From: Fictibacillus nanhaiensis
GTDB lineage: Bacteria; Bacillota; Bacilli; Bacillales; Fictibacillaceae
Length of the DNA: 64,000 bases
Reading direction: 5' to 3'
Assembly: GCA_017052515.1 (NCBI GenBank)
Contig: JAFHKR010000038.1
Coordinates: 496,001-560,000 of the forward strand
The notes beneath the pieces are model-generated. The model was not told the DNA's origin and did not search any database. It saw only the letters and a program-made list of their open reading frames with translations. This document shows, in pieces, positions 1 through 7,552 of the stretch (positions are counted from its first letter, which is position 1; each line of letters begins with the position of its first letter). The position numbers and the translations under genes were made by a program.

Positions 1-2
1 GT

Positions 3-3000
3 GTAGATTCAGCACTGACAGCTGGTAGTGCATTTGTTGATAGTGTTTGGGTTGAGGAAGCAAATATTATTGAACAATCTGAATACAGTACGGATGGATT
101 ATATTTAGTTACTTCAACAGATGCATATGGTAAAAAGATGAAGTACGAATATGATGCAGCTGGAAATAAGATTTCAGAAACCAATGAATTAAATCAGACT
201 GCTCTATATAATTATGATGCAGATAGAAAAGTCATAGAAGAGATCGATAGAATAGGTAAAAAGACAGTAAATAAATATGATTTAAATGGAAACTTGTTGC
301 AAGTAACCAATCCATTAAATCAAGTTACTGAATTTACGTATGATGAGAACAATCGTCAAACTCTTATTAAAAATCCTGAAGTAACAAAGACGTTTTATGT
401 TGGTCAAACTCCTCAAACGCCAGAGAAGGTTGTTGTTACAGAAGTAGATGAGTACAATGAGTTCGGTCAGAAAGTAGCAGAGAAAGATGGGAATGGAAAC
501 GTATCAACATTCGTATATGATAAGGCCAATCGTTTAATTACGACTACCGATCCCCTTAAAAACAAAGCTGTATACGTTTATGACGCGAATGATAACAAGA
601 TAAAAGAAGAAGATTGGGCGTATGATGTTTCTACTAGTACTCCTCATATTAAAGGAACAACTCTATATAATTATGATGAGTTAAATAGAGAGATATCATT
701 TACAGATTCATCTGGAAATCCAAATAGTATTGTAGAGAAAACTAAATATGATGCTGTTGACAATGAGATCAAGACAATTAGTGGGGTAGGAGTAACAACA
801 GAGTTTCAATTTGATAAGAACAATGAAAGCATCTATACAAAGGAATCATCAACACCTGTTACAGAAACTTGGGCCTTGTATGATGGTAATGGAAATTTAG
901 CTATTTCATTAGACAAGCAAGGGGCTAGCTATAATACACATGATGCTAACGGAAACTTGTTGGAAGTCATCGATGAAGAGGGAAAAAAGACGAGCTATTC
1001 TTACAACGCAGCTGGAGATAAAATAAAACAGGTTGATGCTACAGGAACAGAAACGACTTGGGAGTATGATGCTGAGGGACAGCTTACAAGTGAAGCGGTT
1101 AAGATAGTAAATCCCGACACGAATGAAGTTAAACATCAAATTACGGAATATCAATATGATGCATTCGGTCAAGTTACTAAAAGAACTCATAAAGAAAAGA
1201 CTAATGAGAGTACCATAACATCAAAGGAAGTAAGTCTTGAGTACGATGAGTTAGGCAGACTTGTTAAAGAGTCGGGTAGTGCAGAGGGCAAATTAACAGA
1301 AACCCGTTTCTACTTCGATAATAATGGAAATACAACGCATACCTGGGTTTATGATGAAACTGTTGCTGTGCCAGAAACTTACGATCCTGATAAAGACGGT
1401 AAATACAACACAGAAACAATATCCACTTATGATGCTAATAATAGACTTTTACAAGAAAGTATTTCTCATACAGGGACTGTCACTACGCACTCTTTTGTTG
1501 ATAAAGACAATAAAGAAATCTTAAAGAATGCGCTTGGGGATACTGAGGTCTTTTATAACAATAATGAAGACGTTAGTTCGATTAGAACACCTAATGGAGA
1601 CACGTTTACGTATGAATATTTGGTAGATGATTCGATTTCCAAAATTAATGCTCCAGGTGTAAAAACAAGCTTAACGTACAATGGTGGTACTAAGGTTGCA
1701 ACAATGAAGGGGATTAACGGAAGTGGTTCTTCTGTCGTTGACTTAGGATACACCTACACAGATACTGAGCAAATCGCACAGATTACTGATAAAGGGCAAG
1801 TTAAAAAGAAATACACGTATACTGCTAACGGTTACTTAGAAACTGTAGAAGCAAACGGTAAGAAGTATAAGTTTTCTTACGATGCCAATGGTAATATGAT
1901 AAGAGTTGATAATCTAACTTCCGGTAAAGTTAAAGAAACATATACGTATGCTACTGGAAACCGTATTTCACAAAAGAAGGAATATAACGATACAACAGGT
2001 ACACTAATTCGAACAATAAATTATACATTTAATGCAAATGGTGCACTTGCTAAAGCTCAAATTACAGAAGGCAGTCAGACCAATACGATTGATTACACAT
2101 ATAACAATGATGATCAGTTAATCAAAATTATTAAAAACATCAATGGAACGCAAACTAGCATTCTTTATGAGTATGATCAAGACGGTAATCGATTAGCTAA
2201 AACTGTAAATGGTGTTCACCAACATTACCATCGTGATACTAATGGTGAGATCTTTAAGGTTACAACAGAAACCGCCAATGGATCACAGACCATGTTTAAT
2301 GTTTACAAAGATGCTGATGGTAATCTTTTAAGTTTCCGTTACAACGATAGTCTTTATTACTATCAGTTTAATGCTCGAGGCGATGTAATTGCGATTACAG
2401 ATCCGGCAGGAACTGTGATAGCTACGTATGATTATGATGAATGGGGTAATATCACTTCCATTACAGGAAATCAAGAAGTGGCGAATGCAAATCCTTATCG
2501 CTTTGTTGGTAAGTATGGAGTAATTTATGATAAAGATGCAAATACGTATCTTATGGGCTGGCGTGATTATAATCCTTCGACAGGTCGTTTCATTGTCCCT
2601 GACGAATACGAAGGGGAAGAAGATGAGCCAACTTCTTTAAACCGATATTTGTATGCAGAGGGTGATCCGGTTAATAATATTGACCCAGATGGCCATCTTC
2701 CAAAATGGATGCAAAGAGGATGGAAGTCAACTAAGAAGTATTCCAAGAAAGCTTATAATTTTGCTGCTGGAGACGATATACGAAAACTTAGAAGTAAAAA
2801 GTCTAAGTGGTATCAAAAAGCTGGAGCCGGAGCAAGTCTCGCAAGTAACTTTATTCCTGGAGTAGGTGCAGCTAAATGGGGTGCTAAAGCAGGGATAAAG
2901 GCTTTGAAGTATGGGAAAAAGGCGAAAAAAATTAAGAAATTCCCGGCTTCCTCTATAAAGAAGACAAGGAAGCAAAAACTTAAGTCTAAGAAAACATATA

Positions 3001-3785
3001 AGAAGACATATAGCGCTAGAAGCTATACTGCTAAACGAACAAGCAAAAAACCAGGTGGATGTAATTGCTTCACTGTAAATACAAAAGTGAAAACAGACAA
3101 TGGTGAAAAGGATATACAGGATGTTAAAATAGGTGATAAGGTTCTAGCCAAAGATGAAGATACTGGTAAGCAGGCTTATAAGGACGTAGAATGGTTATAT
3201 GAAAGAAATGTTTCAGAAATTTATGAAATACATGTTGGCGAAGAAGTTCTTCAAACAACTGATGAACACCCATTTTGGATAATAGGTGAAGGATGGGTAG
3301 AGGCGAAGGACCTTAAAGCAGGTGATAAATTAGAGAATCAACAAGGTGACACTCTTATCATCTCAAAGGTTGTAGTTAAGAAGAAAAATACTACTGTTTA
3401 TAACTTTAAGGTTAAAGATTACCATACGTACTTTGTATCGGATCTCAATATTTATACGCACAATTCATGTGTCTTCAAACCTAAGCAAGTAGATGGAAAA
3501 AAAGTCTTCCAAAGAAGTGATATTGATTGGGGGAAAAAAGACGCAAGAGGTAGAACCAATAGACAAAGAGCAAAAAAAGGATTGGCTCCTCTTGGAAGAG
3601 ACGGTAAATCTATAAATCTTCATCACATTGGACAAAGAGATGACAGTTCCTTAGTCGAAGTAACCGCATCAATTCATTCAAAATATAAAAAAGTTTTGCA
3701 TAAGTATAACGGAAAAAGTAGAATTAATAGAAAGAATTTTAATTCTTGGAGAAAAGATTACTGGAAGACTCGTGCTAAAGAGTGA
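3..3785 (+). CDS. RHS-repeat polymorphic toxin with Hint and LHH nuclease domains (5' partial)
   Basis: The frame is open from the window edge, so the gene begins upstream; the first ATG inside is at 138. Many YD-type RHS repeats (YDxxGN pattern) run to about 2,690 and end in the conserved core closing with DPDGH, which in this family forms a cocoon around the toxic tip. After a Lys-rich linker, a Hint autoprotease domain runs from CFTVNTKV (about 3,067) to YTHNS (about 3,465). The C-terminal ~105 residues carry a LHH motif (about 3,618-3,630) matching the HNH/Endo VII nuclease family named LHH. The likely role is contact-dependent killing of neighbours through DNA cleavage; cleavage after HN by the Hint domain would free the nuclease. 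An immunity gene follows at once. The family call is firm; target and export route are inferred. Confidence 0.93.
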   Translation, partial: VDSALTAGSAFVDSVWVEEANIIEQSEYSTDGLYLVTSTDAYGKKMKYEYDAAGNKISETNELNQTALYNYDADRKVIEEIDRIGKKTVNKYDLNGNLLQVTNPLNQVTEFTYDENNRQTLIKNPEVTKTFYVGQTPQTPEKVVVTEVDEYNEFGQKVAEKDGNGNVSTFVYDKANRLITTTDPLKNKAVYVYDANDNKIKEEDWAYDVSTSTPHIKGTTLYNYDELNREISFTDSSGNPNSIVEKTKYDAVDNEIKTISGVGVTTEFQFDKNNESIYTKESSTPVTETWALYDGNGNLAISLDKQGASYNTHDANGNLLEVIDEEGKKTSYSYNAAGDKIKQVDATGTETTWEYDAEGQLTSEAVKIVNPDTNEVKHQITEYQYDAFGQVTKRTHKEKTNESTITSKEVSLEYDELGRLVKESGSAEGKLTETRFYFDNNGNTTHTWVYDETVAVPETYDPDKDGKYNTETISTYDANNRLLQESISHTGTVTTHSFVDKDNKEILKNALGDTEVFYNNNEDVSSIRTPNGDTFTYEYLVDDSISKINAPGVKTSLTYNGGTKVATMKGINGSGSSVVDLGYTYTDTEQIAQITDKGQVKKKYTYTANGYLETVEANGKKYKFSYDANGNMIRVDNLTSGKVKETYTYATGNRISQKKEYNDTTGTLIRTINYTFNANGALAKAQITEGSQTNTIDYTYNNDDQLIKIIKNINGTQTSILYEYDQDGNRLAKTVNGVHQHYHRDTNGEIFKVTTETANGSQTMFNVYKDADGNLLSFRYNDSLYYYQFNARGDVIAITDPAGTVIATYDYDEWGNITSITGNQEVANANPYRFVGKYGVIYDKDANTYLMGWRDYNPSTGRFIVPDEYEGEEDEPTSLNRYLYAEGDPVNNIDPDGHLPKWMQRGWKSTKKYSKKAYNFAAGDDIRKLRSKKSKWYQKAGAGASLASNFIPGVGAAKWGAKAGIKALKYGKKAKKIKKFPASSIKKTRKQKLKSKKTYKKTYSARSYTAKRTSKKPGGCNCFTVNTKVKTDNGEKDIQDVKIGDKVLAKDEDTGKQAYKDVEWLYERNVSEIYEIHVGEEVLQTTDEHPFWIIGEGWVEAKDLKAGDKLENQQGDTLIISKVVVKKKNTTVYNFKVKDYHTYFVSDLNIYTHNSCVFKPKQVDGKKVFQRSDIDWGKKDARGRTNRQRAKKGLAPLGRDGKSINLHHIGQRDDSSLVEVTASIHSKYKKVLHKYNGKSRINRKNFNSWRKDYWKTRAKE

Positions 3786-3796
3786 GGAGGGGAAAA

Positions 3797-4261
3797 ATGT
3801 CAAATATTCAAAAGGCGTTTAAAATAATTGAGAGAAATATTGATGAAGCAGATTTTGTAGGAGCAGTTCCTATAGAGGTAATTAACAATTGTCAAAGTGA
3901 CCTGAACTTAAAGTTTCCTAAAAGCTATATTGAGTTTCTTTCTAATTATGGTTTAGGTGATATATTTGGTGAGGAAATTTATGGTTTAGGTGTAGAAGAG
4001 GTTGGAATTCCCCACGTTAAATGGATAACGCTTGAGTTGAGGAAGGATGTAAATTTACCTAATCATCTTGTTCCTATATATAATACTGGTTATGATAATG
4101 AGTATTATTGTTTAGACTGTTCAAAGATTAGTGATTCAGAAGATGATAACGCTCCAGTAATATCTTTTATTAGTGCGGATGAAAGCGAACAAGAATATGA
4201 ATTAATAGAAAAAGATTTTGGAACATTTCTCTATAAACTTTTAAAAGAGGCAATGGAATAA
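3797..4261 (+). CDS. SUKH (SMI1/KNR4) family immunity protein
   Basis: A 154-residue protein with the SUKH pattern: an N-terminal helix, then a LKFPKSYIEFLSNYG core (polar plus aromatic run with G), then the acidic C-terminal half typical of SMI1/KNR4 immunity proteins such as YobK. The ATG at 3797 lies 5 nt after GGAGGGG, which itself overlaps the toxin stop, so the two genes form one operon. A GTG at 3782 would place the ribosome site inside the coding sequence and is rejected. The inferred role is to bind and block the LHH nuclease tip of the gene before it. No signal peptide is seen, so it acts in the cytoplasm. Confidence 0.88.
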   Translation: MSNIQKAFKIIERNIDEADFVGAVPIEVINNCQSDLNLKFPKSYIEFLSNYGLGDIFGEEIYGLGVEEVGIPHVKWITLELRKDVNLPNHLVPIYNTGYDNEYYCLDCSKISDSEDDNAPVISFISADESEQEYELIEKDFGTFLYKLLKEAME

Positions 4262-4303
4262 AGTAAACTCTAATAAAAAGGCAATTCTCTTTTAGGCAAT
4301 GTC

Positions 4304-4343
4304 AAAGCTTGTAGACAAAGTACCATGTCTACAAGCTTTTTTA
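4304..4343 (+). terminator. Rho-independent terminator of the toxin-immunity operon
   Basis: A perfect 14-bp stem (4304-4317 with 4326-4339), 8-nt loop and T-run. It marks the end of the toxin-immunity unit. Confidence 0.95.
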
Positions 4344-4405
4344 TTATAAAATTAAAACCCTTATTTTAGACAATTAATTTATATAATTATTTAAGGAGCA
4401 AAGGT

Positions 4406-4471
4406 ATGGCTACGGCACCCATCATGACACCTGCTACTAGTGTTTATCTATGGGTTTTTTTAAAGGACTAG
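4406..4471 (+). CDS. Possible 21-residue peptide ORF
   Basis: ATG 4406 lies 7 nt after AAGGAG. The peptide begins MATAPIMTPATSVYLW and ends FLKD. A hairpin with a T-run overlaps its end, so the stretch could equally be a small terminated transcript. I recognise no family; support is only the ribosome site. Confidence 0.25.
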   Translation: MATAPIMTPATSVYLWVFLKD

Positions 4472-4618
4472 GAAGATAATGCTATTTAATTTTTTAAAAT
4501 TAAGAGAAGAACTCATGTTGTCTAAGCATTTATCCAGTGAGTAAGCACTATTAGTAAGAAAATCAACGGAAAGTTTTTAAAAACAAATCTTTAGCTTCTA
4601 TGTTTGTTTATCACGATT

Positions 4619-4723
4619 TTACCATCCTCGATATCCAAACAAACTTAAATTCCTCCCTCCAAACCACTGGGATGTAAAATAGCCTTCCTTGTTGTGATAA
4701 CCTTTCTTTAGAAGCACTGACAT
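4619..4723 (-). CDS. Possible 34-residue peptide or gene remnant
   Basis: On the minus strand an ATG follows AGGTGATATT and encodes 34 residues rich in Gly, Lys and aromatic residues, ending SLFGYRGW. The composition looks more like a protein tail than random sequence, so this may be the surviving end of a lost gene. No family recognised. Confidence 0.28.
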   Translation of the reverse strand: MSVLLKKGYHNKEGYFTSQWFGGRNLSLFGYRGW

Positions 4724-5234
4724 AATATCACCTAAATTGTATTTTATTCATTTTATGAATATTAATTCAAAATCATTATTTTTTTAAATTTATACAACTT
4801 AAAATCTGACTATTCAAGATATTAAAGGAACGTTAGTTCGTAAATTATACTCACTTATAATAATCAAGATAAGGATGTATTACCTTAATTTTATATATAA
4901 TTAGCACTGTAAATCAAGGTAGTAGGAACTTTATCTCTTGATTTTTGTCATGCACGAAGCAAATCGATGTATGATAAATATATGTAAACTCATAAATCGA
5001 ATAAAGTTTAAGAATATAAAATCAATATCCTCATTCCACTAAAAAATGTTATTTGAAAAATTAACCTTAATTTAGCTGTGATTGAAAGACCATATTAATC
5101 GATACCAAATATATAAAGTAACAAAAGCGAAAAAATTGTAATTAGTTACAAAAAGTTCTATCTAAGATTATGGAAATATTGTAAGATATTGAAAGGTTAT
5201 TTGTTATTCTATTTGTTACAAAGGGAGAGTTAAG

Positions 5235-5378
5235 TTGAACGGTTTTAAATTCATGCCAAAATGTATTAAAAAAGCCATCCGTTATATATATCAAGATGCG
5301 CCATATGATGATTTAATAGAAATTAGAGCTCTAGTCAATTCAGCTATAGAAAAAAGATTAAAAGAAGATAAGAAATAA
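5235..5378 (+). CDS. Small 47-residue hypothetical protein
   Basis: TTG 5235 sits 5 nt after GGGAGAG; an in-frame ATG at 5253 is an alternative but has no ribosome site at the right distance. The product is charged and helical, with PKCIKKAIRYIYQDAP near the start and ending in EKRLKEDKK. It has no signal peptide or membrane segment. A clean terminator follows 13 nt later, which supports a monocistronic gene. I do not recognise the family; its length and charge suit a small cytoplasmic regulator, but that is only a guess. Confidence 0.6.
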   Translation: MNGFKFMPKCIKKAIRYIYQDAPYDDLIEIRALVNSAIEKRLKEDKK

Positions 5379-5391
5379 AGTTTAATGAAAA

Positions 5392-5423
5392 ACCTTTTCT
5401 CCTTGTGAGAAAAGGTATTTTTA
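5392..5423 (+). terminator. Terminator after the 47-residue gene
   Basis: A 10-bp perfect stem (5392-5401 with 5407-5416), 5-nt loop, then TATTTTTATT. It separates this gene from the SpoIID-like gene. Confidence 0.88.
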
Positions 5424-5485
5424 TTACCAATATTCTATCACTCTGTTATACTAATTTTGTAAATAAATGTATAAGTTGGTGGATT

Positions 5486-7363
5486 GTGAAAAAGTATTTA
5501 GTTAGTTTGCTAGTCGTTACACTTGTGTTAAGCTCAATTTTTATCTCAAAACAAAAAGAAGCATACGCGGCTGATCCAGTAGTATCTGTGTCTTTAAACA
5601 TGTACATACAAAATGCTACCGCTCTATCCTTTTTGCCAAAGGGCACCTATAAGGTAACTGAAGGTGGAAAGACATTGGGATCAGGAAAGAAATACACAGT
5701 TAAAGTGGTAAAAGGAGAACTATACCTTTATAACGGAAGTATACTTGTTACAAAAGGAAGGACCCTTACTGTTAAGCCTAATGTGGTAGCAAGTACGCAT
5801 CTTCTCACTCTATATGGGAAAAAGACACTATCGTACATGGGAACGATGAAATTTACTGTTGAGGGTTCTAAGTATATTCGTCCAATTAATAGCCTCCCTA
5901 TAGAGGAATATATTAAGGGCGTTGTTCCTGGCGAAATGGATTCTAGCTATCATCTGCAAGCATTAAAATCGCAGGCAATCATTGCAAGATCTTATGTGAT
6001 GTACAAGGTATCTGCTAAAAAAAATATTAACGATACACCAAGTTATCAACATTACACAGGATACAATAAAGAAAATAATAAAACGGATAAAGCAATCATG
6101 GAGACAAAAGGTAAAGTCTTAACCTATCAAGGGAAAGTGGTCGAGACTTTATATAATGCTTCAAATGGCGGCTATACTGAAACAAATCGAGGAGCTTGGC
6201 CAGGAGTAGGCGCTCCGAAACTACCATATTTCATTGCTAAGCCTGATTCGTATGATAGCAAAAAACTATGGACAAAAACGTTTTCTAGAAAACAAATCTC
6301 CTTAGCAGGGAAAAATGTAAAAAAGCCAGATTCTTGGTGGGGAAGCGTAGTTGAGAAGGATAAAGCATTATCGAATGTGTTAAAAGAAAAACTGACAGCT
6401 TCCAACCAAACGTCTAAAATTGTAGAGATTTCTTCGGTTGCACTTCCTAAAGAGCGAACAGAAGGCAAGCGGTTGTTACAGGTTGCTTTTTATGTCACGT
6501 ATTTTATGAAAGATGCTTCAGGGATGGTCATCAAGAATACTAAAGGCGAGGCAAAATTGTACGGGAAAAAAGTCACCATTTCTGCAGATCAGTTTAAGAG
6601 TGCACTTGGCTTAACAAGCAAGTATGTCACGGGTTTAAGTAAAACATCGACACACTTTAAAGTATCCGGCCTTGGTAATGGACATGGGGTAGGATTGAGT
6701 CAGATCGGTGCTAACGCAAGAGCGAAGGGTGGTTTGGGTTATCGTGAAGTTCTGGCATTCTATTACCCAAACACAAGTTTAAAGAATGACAAAACTTCAT
6801 CCATTCCTTCCGCTCTTCAAGTAACGGGAAAAGTAAATTATGAAGGTGTTAATATTCGTAAATCACCGACAACATCTTCAGCTTCATTGGGTAAGGGTAA
6901 ACTAGGACAAGCTGTAACCGTTCTAGGCAAGACAAAAGAATGGTATAAAATTAAGATCGGATCGTTAACAGGATACATGCATGAAGATTATGTGACGGTG
7001 AACCAACAACTAGCTTATAAAAATGGCATTACACCAATTTCTTCGGGTAGAATTCAATACTTAGGAAGTAATCTTGTAATAGAAAAGAATACCGTATATG
7101 TACCGCTTGTGGGCTTATCAAAGCGGTATGCTATGACTTCAAAAGTATCAGGATCTACGATTTCTATTACATCTGGATCGCGCAAAGTAACTGCTTCCCT
7201 TGTTAGTAACACCGCTACGGTTAATGGTGTTAAAAAGACATTAAGTGTAAGACCAAAAATGATTTACAAAGCTGTATATGTGCCTGCATCATTTTTAAGT
7301 GAAACGGGATTAGCGTACTATTATGAAGAAAAAGCTGAAGGCGTACTATGGATTAATAGATAA
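5486..7363 (+). CDS. Secreted SpoIID/LytB-domain protein with SH3b and copper-amine-oxidase-like domains
   Basis: A 625-residue exported protein. GTG 5486 opens a normal signal peptide (VKKYLVSLLVV ... AYAA) behind GGTGGA; the longer GTG at 5405 lies in the upstream terminator and is rejected. Residues ~100-430 form the SpoIID/LytB domain with the LPIEEYIKGVVPGEM start, the SQAIIARSY segment and the late GNGHGVGLSQIGA motif; in SpoIID this fold is a lytic transglycosylase of denuded peptidoglycan. An SH3b domain (about 445-515) and a C-terminal copper-amine-oxidase N-terminal-like domain (about 520-625) are typical wall-binding modules of Bacillaceae. The likely role is wall remodelling outside the cell. 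It is a single gene with its own terminator and lacks the usual SpoIID transmembrane context, so a vegetative LytB-like role is more likely than engulfment. Confidence 0.88.
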   Translation: MKKYLVSLLVVTLVLSSIFISKQKEAYAADPVVSVSLNMYIQNATALSFLPKGTYKVTEGGKTLGSGKKYTVKVVKGELYLYNGSILVTKGRTLTVKPNVVASTHLLTLYGKKTLSYMGTMKFTVEGSKYIRPINSLPIEEYIKGVVPGEMDSSYHLQALKSQAIIARSYVMYKVSAKKNINDTPSYQHYTGYNKENNKTDKAIMETKGKVLTYQGKVVETLYNASNGGYTETNRGAWPGVGAPKLPYFIAKPDSYDSKKLWTKTFSRKQISLAGKNVKKPDSWWGSVVEKDKALSNVLKEKLTASNQTSKIVEISSVALPKERTEGKRLLQVAFYVTYFMKDASGMVIKNTKGEAKLYGKKVTISADQFKSALGLTSKYVTGLSKTSTHFKVSGLGNGHGVGLSQIGANARAKGGLGYREVLAFYYPNTSLKNDKTSSIPSALQVTGKVNYEGVNIRKSPTTSSASLGKGKLGQAVTVLGKTKEWYKIKIGSLTGYMHEDYVTVNQQLAYKNGITPISSGRIQYLGSNLVIEKNTVYVPLVGLSKRYAMTSKVSGSTISITSGSRKVTASLVSNTATVNGVKKTLSVRPKMIYKAVYVPASFLSETGLAYYYEEKAEGVLWINR

Positions 7364-7369
7364 ATAGAG

Positions 7370-7411
7370 AAAGCTGACTCAAAAAAGGTAACTTTTTGTA
7401 GTCGGCTTTTT
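7370..7411 (+). terminator. Terminator of the SpoIID-like gene
   Basis: Outer stem AAAGCTGACT/AGTCGGCTTT (7370-7379 with 7400-7409) with one G-T pair, followed by T residues. Confidence 0.85.
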
Positions 7412-7434
7412 GTATATAAATTATTTGAAATAAC

Positions 7435-7467
7435 AAAATAGTTCTTTTGTAATAGGAAAATAGTTCT
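7435..7467 (+). promoter_or_regulatory. Paired 11-bp direct repeats upstream of the subtilase
   Basis: AAAATAGTTCT occurs at 7435-7445 and again at 7457-7467, exactly 22 bp apart (about two helix turns), about 90 bp before the protease start. This layout is usual for a dimeric activator bound on one face of DNA. The regulator is unknown. Confidence 0.4.
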
Positions 7468-7552
7468 CTTTAGTATTATAAAATTTGGAAATTAGCCGAT
7501 GAAAGAAGAGGATAAATTTTTTTACATTATTTTTCATAAAGGGTGATTGTAT

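Larger units (their letters stand above)
4344..5234. other. AT-rich intergenic stretch with only tiny ORFs
   Basis: About 890 bases without a normal-sized gene. It holds two very short ORFs with plausible ribosome sites (listed separately), a hairpin ACCCAT...ATGGGT followed by seven T at about 4418-4460, and an operator-like inverted repeat TTGTAA-TTAG-TTACAA at 5136-5151. It may be the eroded remains of accessory cassettes behind the RHS locus, which is common in such loci, but no recognisable cassette is left. Confidence 0.5.
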
